64,000 nt of DNA from Ciona savignyi. Taxonomy: Eukaryota > Chordata > Ascidiacea > Phlebobranchia > Cionidae. The position numbers and the translations under genes were made by a program. Below the pieces are notes generated by a model. The model was not told the DNA's origin. It ran no database searches and worked only from the letters and a program-made list of their open reading frames with translations. The DNA is taken from positions 14,777 through 78,776 of the forward strand of contig CH003030.1 of NCBI GenBank assembly GCA_000149265.1. Reading direction: 5' to 3'. Every line of letters starts with the position of its first letter. The stretch's first letter is position 1. Shown piece by piece: positions 21,679 to 35,000 of the stretch.

Positions 21679-21912
21679 GTAAGGAGGGAAACTGCTCACT
21701 TAATTTATGGAAACTAATTTTAAACCTGCCCGAAAGATAAGTCTCAACCCCAGAACTAACCCTAACTCTAACACCATGTTTATAACTATCTCTAACCCCA
21801 TGTTTAAAACTAACTCCAACCCCATGTTTAAAACTAACTCTAACGTGCTAATATTGATTTTAGTGAGCAATCTCTCTCTTTCCCGCTTTCCCTTCTTCAG
21901 TTCCCCCCATGG
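21665..21912. mobile_element. MITE-like element with telomere-like core
   Basis: The ends GGAGGGAAACTGCTCACTTA and, reversed, TAGTGAGCAATCTCTCTCTT enclose three tandem AACCCCATGTTTAAAACTAA units and CTCAACCCCAGAACTAACCC. It is related to the elements at 14513 and 37925. Confidence 0.65.
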
Positions 21913-22969
21913 CAGTTTTTGAATGAATTGAGAAAAACTAAAATAAGTAAAATATAAAAAATGAAAGTAGGAAAAAATTTCAAAAAAGTAAAGGTTAGAA
22001 GATATGGTTAATGTGATGGTTGGCATTCGAGTATACTCTAATAAGGTTTTTGGGACAATGTTACAATTTGGTTTTAGGTTTTTAGTGAAAAATTTACTTT
22101 TTTACACTATTTTAAGTGTGCATAAGGCCAAACGGAAAAATAAAGGGGGTTAATTGCTTACTTATAGAAGATTTCAAGTTGCAATTATTTATTGGGCTGT
22201 GGGTAAAATTAAAGATAGTTCTGAGGTTAAAGGGTTGGTTAGATTTAGTTTTTGAAGTTTATTCAACAGTTTGCTATCTTGCTTATTTGTCTATCTTTAG
22301 TATTGCCCATTGAAATAGTAAAAATTTGTTAATGTTATAAATCACCTTATTGTCCCATTAATGTGGGGGATAAACATGCATTACTATCCCAAATAAACCA
22401 AAATAAATGATCAGCACTAGAAGAAGTAAAAGATGGAAGGAAGAAAACTGCCCACTAAAACCATAAAAACCATTTTTTTCCCGTCCACAAACAACCCAAT
22501 TTCCTCATTACATCCTTTTTTTCCTTCTTTTAGTTTTCCCCCGAACTAACTCTAATCTTTATTTCACTTAGCAGTTTCCCTTTAGTTAATTCAGATTTAA
22601 TTCTTCAGATTCAAACTCTAATTCCTCTATTTAATTCTCTCGGAGAGTTTAACCCTAGGGGATTGGTTCGAAACCTGTCGAAAGATAATTTGCTGTATTA
22701 CTTGTTTTTTTTTCTTCTTTTAGTTTTCCCTAACTCTAATCTTTATATCAGTTTCCCTCTATTCAGTTTCCCTCTAACTAACTCTAATCTTTATATCAGT
22801 TTCCCTCTATTTAATTCACTCTTTTAAGCTTTTTTTAGTGTGCAAAAACCTAATACTTTATTTTAATCTTTGTCCCCAAACCTAACTCTAATCTTTATTT
22901 TTAGTGTGCAGTTTCCCTCTATTTAATTCACTCCTTTAAGCTTCCCCTAACCAAACACTCCCACAACAG

Positions 22970-23083
22970 GAAGCATTGGTTCTATGTGTTGATGTCGGTC
23001 ATGGGATGGTGGATTCCCCAAACGAAGAAACGACCTCACTAGGACTGAGCATTCAGATCATATCAATGCTGGTGCAGCGTAAG
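22970..23083 (+). CDS. XRCC5: Ku80 exon 2
   Basis: 38 codons EALVLCVDVGHGMVDSPNEE.. ..IISMLVQRK; acceptor CACAACAG, donor AAG|GTGAAT. An alternative acceptor four bases in (22974) would suit the tentative first exon at 21645. Confidence 0.9.
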
Positions 23084-26000
23084 GTGAATCTTTCATTCGA
23101 ATTTGAAGCTGCATATTTGGTGTTATTTTCACTACAGTGTTTTGGTTAAATTGGTCGAAAATTAACCCAGATTTATCTGTTCTAAAACAATCATATAATG
23201 TAGGATAGGATATTCATGTTTATCCCCTTAAATAGGAAAACACAAGGATTGTGTTAACATGGGCATTCTTCAGATTACCTCGCGCCCTCAGTCAGCTCAC
23301 TGTTATGTGTGCTTAATATCTAACTTCAATTAAGTAAAAGCCATCAATCCACTGGGCTCTGGCACTGTCCGCTAAATACTTTGCCTAACAGACACAACCT
23401 ACTAGCTAGCGACCGGTTTCAAACCTGAAGCGTTTTGCTAAACGCAACGCAATAGCCACTAAGCTAATCGGTTTAGATTTAGAAGTGTGGTTACCAAAAG
23501 GAATGTGTTTATTAAAATTTACTCTTTGCCTTAGGACGAGTCACTTAATGGTTTTTGTTCTAAATTAACTCTTTTCCATCAGTGAACATAAATTTTCTAT
23601 TCTATACCATTTTTCCCAATTTTGAATTTTATATTTTTTCTTAATTAAAAGATTACATTAGTGGTATTTTATTTATGACTGTAATTTTATAACGCATCTT
23701 TTTTTAAAAAAAAGGTCCTTAAAATGACTGGCCATATTAAATAAAACCTTGACTTAAATATAAATTGATATTTTTTTTGATGATTTCAGATTTTCTCCCA
23801 ATCGAAAGACGAAATTGCGTTGGTATTATTTGGCACAGATGAAACCGCAAACCCACTCCATCAAGTTGACAATGATTCATACCACAACATCGCAATTGCT
23901 TTTCCCATGGGAACTCCCAACTTTGACATGCTCAATTTTATATCCAATCAACTAAAACCAGGGGAAAATGAAGCAGATTGTGAGTATAAACTGATCGTCA
24001 GCTAGCCGGTTGTGTCCTTGGGCAAGGCATTTTACAGAAATTGCTTGAACCCGGGGGATTAATGGTTTTTTAAAGCTCCGCTAACCCGACAATGGGCGCG
24101 AGGTGATCTGAATTGCCTGTGTGTTAACCCATTTGGTTTTCCCATTCACAGGGATAAACATAAATATCCCATCCTATCTGTAAAACAGCAGGCTTACCAG
24201 GCTGTATTAATTTATGATCGAATTTTTTCTAGTTGTGGACGCTCTGACTGTCAGTTTGGATCATTTATACAAAGAAACAAGGTAAAAAAAACTTCAAACT
24301 AAATTAATCTTTCTAGTCCATTGTTCTAATTCTGTGAGTTGTCTTGCCTTTATTGATGTCGATTTTGTAGTTTTTTTATTAAAAGCAATACAAACATCTG
24401 AATCATAAATATCCAAACCTTATATCTTTTTACCCTTTACGTCCATTTTACTCGCCAAAATTTCAGTTTTAATTTATGAACAGTTTTTAAATAAATATCA
24501 AAAAATGTAATTTTCTACTTTGTCCATCTGCAACCTCAAATGAATAATATATATTCAGTATTCACACATGTTTTTAATCACGAAAGTAAAAATTTAAAAT
24601 TGTTTTTAATACTCGATTTTTTTCAATCGTCGAAGCGATGAATCACTTGGAAAGTCATAAGATTGTGATCACACATACTACAATAAAACAAAGTCAAAAA
24701 AATTGTCCTCTACAAAATACCTAAAAAAAATCGCCTAAAAATACCTAAAAAACAAACAAAAAAATTTCTAAAAAAAAAATTTCGCTCCCAGTAGAAAAGT
24801 TGTGTGTGCAATTAGTCTTTATGAGGTCATAATGTACATTAACCTTTACACTGACTTGAAACTTAACCAATTTGTATTGGAGAAAGAAGTTATATTTCTA
24901 AACTAAATGACATACTAACCCAGATTTAAGGAAACGTGTCAATCATACACAAAACCCTGCAATAGCTCCAATAACCCGACGGTGGGCACGAGGTAATCTG
25001 ACGATTTCCTGTGTGTTAACCCCCTTGGTTTTCCCATTCACAAGAATAAACATGAATATTCTAACCTATTCTATTTTTACATAAATCATAACAGTATAAC
25101 GTGAAACTTGTTATTTTTGTTCAATCCTTTATGATTGAATTTTGTCAGTTTTACATCCAACCCCCTCCCAGGTGCAAAAAGATAGCGATATAAAGTGAAA
25201 ATCTTAAAAGTATAAAGTGAAACTTATTGTTCAATCAATAATTCTGGAGTGAAACGTCTCAATTTTGCTCCCAACCTCACAGGAGCAAGAAGATAACGAC
25301 GTGTAGGATCGTGATGTTTACGAACTTCTCCCACACATCCAGCGATGATAACTTGGATGGGATCATTGGGGGATTTAACGTTGATGGGATGCATGTTCAG
25401 CTGGATGTTATGTGAGTTGTTTTATAAAGGTGTCAACTGGGGTATGAGATGTTGTTTCTAATCCATTTTTAATCCAAAATAAAAACGGTCACTACTCACT
25501 ATAAATGTTTATAAAATTAACATTAACATTAAAAAGGGTATTAACAAATTAAACAAAACACGGCACACGAAAAGCAAAATGCACAGTCGTTAAAATTCGT
25601 AATTTAAACAAAGGGAAATTTGGCTAATAAAATGTAATGTAGGATTGAAAATGACGGTAGAATTATAATGTCTCACGCACAAATAAATTCGAACACTTAG
25701 AATCATAAAAAATATTAAAATTATTTTAAAAAAATTTAAATTGCTGTGTTTCCAAAAAAAACAAATACATCTTATAATTTAAAAAAATTCAGTAACGTCA
25801 ATTAATTAAAAATATTTTTGGGATTTTAAGTTTTATAAATAATGGTATTATAGCGACTCTGACTGAATAGGAATGATGATTTTGTTTTTCACAAAAATCC
25901 ATGGAAAAATAAGAACAGTCACTATAAATGTTTATATAGTTAACACAAGTATGCAGAAAACAAAGACTTCAGTTTAATGATACATCATTTGCGAAGTGAG

Positions 26001-29000
26001 TTTACCAAGGACAGAACTTATAGCTGGCTGCTGGTTTCCATCCCACAACCTTTCGGCTGTTGGTCTGCGACATTACCTCTCAGCCACTGACTGGACAATA
26101 TATTTTACTACCGTTTATTCCTGAGTTATAATTATTTCCAGAACTCCGGACTTAGAACTAATAGCTGGCTGCTTGTTTCGATCCCACAACCTTTCGATTA
26201 GTGGTCCATGGCACTACTTCTAAACTAACTGGCAGGACAGTATATATGACCTCCATGTACTGATTATTTCCAGAACTCCGGACTTATTCAAAGCCGCAGC
26301 TGATGATAGCACACCACCTAGTGATGATCAACCAAGCACGTCTCGTCAAAACGGGAACAATCACGGTCGGAAGCCGAAATCAAAGAATCAGTTAACGGGA
26401 GAAGACGTCGTTCGTCGAATACATGCGGCGGGGGTGGAGGGTGACAATTATACATTCAGGTTGGTGGGGTAGTGGATGAGGGGGGTGGATGCAGGTGGGT
26501 GAGGGGTGTTAGTGGATGAAAGGGGGGGGGTGAAGGGGGGTTAGTGGGTAATGGTTCTTACGGGGGCGTTAATTCCATGTTAAATTTTTGGGTGATCTTT
26601 ATTTCAGTGATGCCATACTGGTTTTTTTAGTTATCTTTATTGCAGTTATGACCTGATAATTTTTTTCGGTTATTTTTAGTGCAGTAATGCTGAGAAAGTG
26701 ATATAATTTTTACTTAGTGATGCCATGCGATTTTTCAATTATCTTTATCCCAGTGATGCCATGCAGAATTTTTCAATTATCTTTAACCCAGTGATGCCCT
26801 GAAAGAATTCCGGTTATTTTTGATGCTGAGAATACGATTTAATTTTCACTCAGTGATACCGTGCAAAATTTTTTAATTATCCTTATTCCAGTGATGCCAT
26901 GCAACATTTCTCACTTATCCCAGTGATGCCGTGAAAGCGGTGACGGGGTTCGAGAAACGCTCAGTGAACTCAGCGAAATGGAAATGTCACCTCACCCTCG
27001 GGACCCAACTCTCCATACCATGTTGCGCATTCGCGAAGACAAAAGAAGCAAAACTGAAGCAATCCTGGAAAAAGTGAGTTTTATTCAAATTAATTTGGAT
27101 TCGTTGGCCGTTATAGTTTTAAAATTAACGTAAGCCGTTAACGTTAGACGGTAATAATGGGTTCTACCATTAACGTAAGACGGTAATTTGAAGTTTCCAT
27201 TGAACTTTATTTGAATTCGTGATTCTGTAGACAACATTGCTGTTTTTATGTTTTCTATGTTCCTTCTATTAATGTTTCGCATGAGTGCACATGCACGTTC
27301 TCGCTTTTTAGTTAACTTTGTCTTTCGTTCATTTTTACTTTGATTGCCAACCAGCAGGATGTGTTACTTGCCGATATGTTTGTTATTATCCGGCCGGTTG
27401 GTCTAACGGTTAAGTGCGTCGCCTTTCAATCGAAAGGTTGCAGGTGCGAAACTTGTCGCTAGCTAGGCGGTTGTGTCCTTGGGCAAAGCACTTAACGGAC
27501 ATTGCCTGAAACCAGCGGATTAATGGGTTCTACCAAATTGAAGGAACATGTCTATCTTATACAACACACCGACGATGGGCGCGAGGTGATCTGACAATTA
27601 CCCGTATGTTAACCCACTTGGTTTTCCCATTCACGAGAATAAACATGATTATCCTATCATATCCTTATTAGTTTTCTGATTTTGTTTTTGATTCTATTTG
27701 AATAAGGAATAAGGGTTAAATACAATAACCTGAACTGTTGTGGTTCTTTGAACTATCTCGACAGTCACAATTCTGTTTTAATTCTGTGTGATAACACCCC
27801 TTGTGTTTTCCCAAATAGCTATAGGGATAAACATAAATATTCTATTTTTTATACTACCCATAGACAATAGACATACCCATTCACTTGTACTGATATTAAC
27901 CCTCACCAATAGGCAGGTATAAAATATTCTATCATGGGTACTTATATGTAACATTACATCATTTGTCATTAGAAATTAATTGATAATATGTATAATCATA
28001 CCCCACATAGCAAATTCCCACCCCAGCAAATGACTTACCTCAACCCCATGTGTTATTGCCACAGGTGCCATGTGAAAACACACAAGCATGCATCCCAATA
28101 TATGCATTCGTCTCAATGCGAATTCCCCAGAATTAAACCCATGTGTTATTGCCACAGGTGCCACGCGAAAACACACAAGGGGGGAGATATAACGAGAAAT
28201 CTCTTCTATTTCATTGATGATGAAGACCAAACTGAGATTTCGAAGGAAAATTTAGGAAAAGGTTTGGGACTTCAACTGTAAAAGATTGGATGAAACTTAT
28301 TATCCATCTGTTTGTGCAACTTTACATTGTGTGGACCCAGTCATATAATACAAAATGTGTTAGACTTGTTATTTAAGGTGTTTAAGTATCTAATTATCCA
28401 CCCCATTCTGTTTTAACTGAACCCAATCATACAGAACAAATTTTTTGGGGGTCAAATTTAGCCAAAAGTTTGGGACTTTTTATTTAAGTCGATTTTATAA
28501 AGAGTATTTACTCACCACTTTCTGCAAACAGATTTCGAAAAAAAAATTTGGCCAAAGGTTTGGGGTAATTCGAATGTTTGTTATTTTAGTCGACTCTATA
28601 AAGATTTTTAAGTCGACTGAGAAGTAATTACCCACTCCCATTCTGTATTAAGTAAACACGATTGTACACAACCAAATGTGATATTTGGGGGCAAATTCGA
28701 GAAAAGGTTAGGGAATTGTTAGTTAAGAAAATGTACTAGGGACCATAAGCGGTGATAGATTAAATTTAGGAAATGTTCTTAAATACCGGGGTTTATATAT
28801 ATTCCCCTTTAAATAAACATACACCCAAACCCAGTTATCATTATTGAACTCACCTAGGTTACAAATATGGGAAAGACGTCATTCCCTTCGGCGCCGAAGA
28901 TGAGAAGCAAATGAAATTCGCTGCTCGCGACAAGTGCTTGACCATCCTTGGTTTCACTGACCACAGCAATGTTCATCCTTCGTTGCATATGGATGACCAG

Positions 29001-32000
29001 GCACATCTAGTGATGGGGGAAGTGGGCGATGACGTAAGNNNNNNNNNNNNNNNNNNNNNNNNNNNNNNNNNNNNNNNNNNNNNNNNNNNNNNNNNNNNNN
29101 NNNNNNNNNNNNNNNNNNNNNNNNNNNNNNNNNNNNNNCAATAACGCGACCACCCCGGTTTCCAGACCACGACCGCCATATTTTGGTCCAAAACTTCAAA
29201 TTTGACTCCGCTTAAGTGACCACATGTGCTAAATAATTTGCTTTTGTCGCCAAAATAACAAGGTTAAATTTCTTTTATGATCAAAACAATAAGAATAAGT
29301 GAGCGCACACAAACAAAATGTGGCAAACAGTACTGAATCTTACAAGATAAACTTTAGTATTAAATTCATTCTGCAGTATCTGATAAAAATAATGGCATTT
29401 GGTGAAAATTTAGTAAAAATGCAGACGTTTAAGCTGCATATGATGACAACTTGCTGCAAATCAAAATTCACTAACACGACCACCCCGCTAACGCGACCGC
29501 TTGATCACGGTCCCATAGGTGGTCAGATAAGCGGGGTTCTACTGTAATTAAAAATCGTCCATTTTTGCGTAGTTAAGTTTAGCTTATTTATTTTGCCCCA
29601 GTATTAAATAACGGCAAATGAAGCAAAACATGTCATTTAAAGAAAATGAACATAATTAAATAAATATAGCGGACATGGCTGTAGTTTGCTAATTCAATGT
29701 GGCATTAGCTTGGGTATGTTATCTTGGGGAATGTGTTTATTCCAAATAAAGGCTGATACAACATGACTTTTATTGACTTGGAGAGTTGTTAAAAGCAGAA
29801 AATTCCAATATATTTGGATACGATATCTATTTTGTACTTTTTTGGCTACATAACTGTTGCACTTGCTTGAGTATGTTAGTTACCAATATATCATAAAAAA
29901 AAGTTCATTTTGTCCATATTTCTGAGGCATTACTGTTGTACTTGCCTGGATATGTTAATATTGTTGTGATATGTGTAAATGTGTTCATCTTAGACAAAAA
30001 ATGATACAAGTTTCCATCTTTGGTGCAACAACCAGATAATATAATTAGACAAATTTATTTTGCCTGTTTATTTAGACAAAATTTATATAGCCGAACGTAT
30101 GAAAAATTCACACCAATTAAAATATACTGGCTTTGTTATTTTTATTTAAAATAAGGTTGTCCCACTGATTCTGTAAATCTTTTGAACAATGAAGGGCAGT
30201 TAATGAAGGGTAACCTCATGCACACGTTTGGGTTACCAGAGTTATTGCAATGTTTGTTATATATCTTACTCCACTTTTTTTAACCAAATTAATTTTATTA
30301 AGTTTAAGCAAAGGGGGAGAGGGTAGTTTCTTTCGGGATTAACCTTAAAAGCAAAATTGAAACAGCATGCGGGTAATACTTGCCGTAGGATAGGATGTTT
30401 ATGTTTATCCCCGTGAATGGGAAAACCAAGGGGGTTAACACACAGGCAATCGTTAGATCACCTCGCGCCCACCGTCGGGTTACCAGAGCTATTGCAGTGT
30501 GTTGTATATGATAAACATGTTGATTCAATTTGGAAGAACCCATTAATCTGCTGGGTTCAGGCAATCTCCGTAAAGTGCCTTGCCCAAGGACACAACCAAC
30601 TAGCTAGCGACCAGTTTCGTACCTGTAACCTTTTTATTGAAAGGCGACACACTTAACCGCCAGACTAACCCGCCGGACCATGAGTTCAATATTTGTAGCT
30701 GCATTTTACCTTCTTTTTTTCCTTTACACACGTCATATTCAATTTTTCCTATATATTTTAAAACACTCCAATTCAATTCCTTCCAGACTGCAGGCGTTGC
30801 ACTGTCAGCGCTTTCCACAGCAATGGAACAGCAGCACTTGTGCGCCATCGCTTGTTATATCTACCGCCGTGGTTCGACCCCAAAGTTGGTAGTTTTGCTG
30901 CCGAGGGTCAAGTCCGACTATCAGTGTCTGGTTATGATTGGACTTCCCTTCGCAGAGGATATGAGGTGTGTGGAGCTGTTTTGTATTACAAGTAGTGTGG
31001 ATCGGTTACCACTTTTTATATTCCTTCTATTTAACCCATCGGATTATGGGTTTTACTAAATTGAAGAAATGTCTTATTCTTAAAACAGTACTTATCATAT
31101 GAATGTTAAGTAAGGCAGGATAGTATACTAAATCATACAAAACGCACTTAAATAGCTCAGGTAACCTGACGGTGATGATTATCCATGTGATAACACCAGT
31201 TGTGGTTTGTGACCCACTCGATCAATAGTTTCTAGTAAATCAATAGCTTCATATATAAGACACTGTAATAGTTCGGTAACCCGACGGTGGACACAAGGTA
31301 ATATATGGATTCCTGTGTGTTTACTTTCGTTGGTGTTTTCTCTTGACCATGACTACTTTTCTTAAAACCCCCGTATCGGACTTAATTCAATTTATGTAAA
31401 AAAGCAACACTAAAATGATTAACCTGTATTCGTACCATGCCTGACGCTTTATTACCCATCACTTCACACTTATAACAACCTTATCCTCATTCAGACCACT
31501 GTGTATGGATCCATTACTTGATAACAAACCTGCACCAAGCGATGACCAACTACAATATGTGGAAGACCTTATCAGCGCTATGGAATTCAGCAGCTCGTGA
31601 GTAAATATTCATTTGCCACGTAACATGGACATACTAGTCGCTGACAATTGTTCATTGTTTGATTTACTGGTTCCGTCTGTTTTTTTTAAATTATACCATG
31701 TGTATAATGCTACTGTAGCTAAAACAGATCACCCATGATATAAAAATAGAATAAACACACAGATATTGCCGTTAAACCAAACAATTAAAAAAAATTGCCT
31801 AATTTGGAAACGTTATGCAATGTTTACTTTAATCATCATTAGGGAAATTAAAAATGATTTTAATAAAATATTAAATATGTAACTTTTTAGTCTACAAAGT
31901 TAGTTTTAAGAATTTAAAACTCTGGGAGTAAAATATTAGCCAGGTCAAAAAACATTTAACCCAAATAATAATTTACATTTTTAATTGTCAAAATTTGAAA

Positions 32001-35000
32001 AAAAAACTTTTCCCAAATGTTCTAATTAAGATAAAAATTATTATGTTTTTATGTTCTAACACTGAACTAATTCAGATTAATAATTCTTTCTTTAATAAGA
32101 CATTTCGAAAAAGGTTTCCATTCTAAATTAAAATGAGATTAAATTTTTATTCCATCTTTTTTAAAATTATTTTTCTGACTATATGAAAATTATTATTTTG
32201 GAGTAAGAAAATTAAAGTTCTGCATTTTTTGGAAAAAAATATTTCCGAATGATTTTATTAAGATAAAAATGATTATGGTTTTATGTTTTTTGCCTAAACA
32301 AAAAATTCATTTCCAGTGACAACCCACACCCACTATTCAAACCCAAAGAGAAAATGAATCTACACTTCCAACGTACATTTCAATGCTTGGACCATCGATC
32401 CAAGGATCCTAACGCAGGGTTACCTGAACCCAACCAACTTATTCAAGATGCACTGACCATCCCAACTGATGCCAACGCCAACAGATTAATCGAAGGATTA
32501 TTCGATAAGTTTGAAATCGTGTCCACTAAAAAGGGGGAAAAGGCATCTCATGATGCATGGATAAATAACAAGTATTCTAGAATTTTCCATTTTCTTTTTT
32601 CTTTTGATAAAAAACTAAAAAAATTGGCAAAGCAACATAGCACAAAAAAATTAAATAAAATTTATGAAAAATATACGGATAAGTATATCACGTCCACCAA
32701 AAAAGAAGGAAAAGGCATCTCTTGATGCATGGATAAATAACAAGTATTCTAGAATGTTCTTTTTTTTTAAGTCTTTTAACAAAAAACGAACAAAAATGGC
32801 AAAGCAACAGTAGTTACAGCACTTTTAAATTAAAATTAAAACAATATTAAAAATACACTAATGTGGTCGTGAAACGTAATATTGTTCAAATAAGTATAAT
32901 CATATAATCATTATTAAAGATTAGTTTATTGTGATAAGTCCATTAAGCTGTGTTATAACAAGTCGGACTCTATTGTTGAATAATTATTGTACAATAACAT
33001 GGCCTTATAGCTCGGTTGGTAAGAGTGTTGGCATTCTGACAGCCGGAAGATTGTGGGATAGAAACCAGCTGATAGCATGATACTTGGCGGACTTTCCTGA
33101 ACAAAATAAATAAAATAGAATTAGGGGACCGTCTCAATCATACGCAACACACTGTAATTGCTTCAATAATCCGACGGTAGTTTATTTGAATAATGCCCAT
33201 GTGTTAACACCTATTGAGTTTTCCCAATTACAGAAAAAACATAACTAATATACAAAAGTGTTTTATTCTGAATAATCATGCATTACCTCATTACTTTGTT
33301 TTACTAACAAATTGAAGGAACATGTCTATTATATACAACACATTACAATAGCTCCGGTAACCCGACGATGGGCGCAAGATGATCTATCGATTGCCCGTGT
33401 GATAACCCCCTTGGTTTTTCCATTCACGTCGATAAACATAAATATCCTATACTAAAATTCTAATCACCCTTCATCCTAATCACATAAAATTCTATATATT
33501 CTATTCAAATCACGCTTCATCTCAGAGCACCAGAGTCTGATTCGAATAGTGGGGAAACTGAGGAGAAGCCAGTTGTGACGAATATCAGTTCGACGGAAGT
33601 TACCACCATCGGAACTGCAACTCCTGTGCACGATTTCCTTTGTCTGTTGGACAATGCTGATTCAAACTATGACGAAGGTAATTTGAGATTCGAAATATGA
33701 TAATTACAAAATGATGGGATATTTATCCCTGTAAATATTGGAAAACTGTTTTCTTCTGATTTACAATTTTTCTGATTGATAGGATATTCGTTTATCCTCG
33801 TTATTATGGGAAAACTGATTGGTTGGTTAGTTGGTCGCCTTTCAGCCAAAGGGTTGCATCTTCGAAACTAATTGGTTGTGTCATGGGCAAGGTAATTTGC
33901 CTTAACGTTTGTAATGGTGGGTTTTACTAAATTAAAGAAACATCCCAACCATATGCAACATTCTGCAATAGCTCCGCTAACCAGACGATGGACCTGAAGT
34001 GATCTGATGATTGCTTGTGTGTTGACCTATTTGATTTTCCCATTCATTGGAATAAACATGAATACTATCCCAGTGCTACCATGGACCCACCCATACTAAT
34101 GTTATGTATCATGGCCTACATTCCTGGTCCCAGTGCTACCATGGACCCACCCATACTAATGTAATGTATCATGGTCTACATTCCTGGACCCAGTGCTGCC
34201 ATGGACCCACCCATACTAATGTAATGTATATTGGCCTACCTTCACGGTCCCAGTGCTACCATGGACCCACCCATACTAATGAAGTGTATCATGGCCTACA
34301 TTCCTGGTCCCAGTGCTACCATGGACCAACCCATATTAATGTAATGTATCATGGCCTACATTCCTGGTCCCAGTGCTACCATGGACCCACCCATACTAAT
34401 GTAATGTATCATGGCCTACATTCCTGGCCCCAGTGCTACCATGGACCCACCCATACTAATGTAATCTATTGTGGCCTACATTCCTGGCCCCAGTGCTACC
34501 ATGGACCCACCCCTACTTATAATATATTTGCATTCCAGTTTTCAACCAAATGCAACGGAAAATAAAAGAATTCGCCAAAGATTCATTCTCAGAAAGTTTG
34601 AAATACAAGATCTTGGAATGTTTGAAATCCTTTCTAGAACAAGCAAAAAAGGTAGTTTTAATAAGGAAGCCCTTCCTTACTTTAACCCATTAACCAACCC
34701 TTAATGTAAGGAAACAACCGAAGAGCTAACGACAGGTTTCAATTTATCTGGCCAGTTAGTCTGGCGGTTAAGTGCATCGCCTTTCAATCAAGAGTTTACA
34801 GGTGCAAAACTTGTCGCTAGCTAGTGTGTCTATCATATACAACACATTGCAATAGCTCAAGTAACCCGACGGTGGGCGCGAGGTGATCTGACGATTGCAC
34901 CTGTGTTAACCCCCTTGGTTTTCCCATTCACGGGGATAAACATGAATGTCCTATCCAATCCCACAATCTTACAACTGATGGTCAGATAGGCCACCATTAA

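Noticed and set aside
32354-32725. 123-aa open frame as a stand-alone gene
   Set aside because: The first part is Ku80 exon 12; beyond 32571 it runs into intron and a duplicated donor copy.
34104-34565. 153-aa repetitive protein (YHGLHSWSQC repeats)
   Set aside because: It is the 60-bp minisatellite read in a frame different from the adjoining Ku80 exon.
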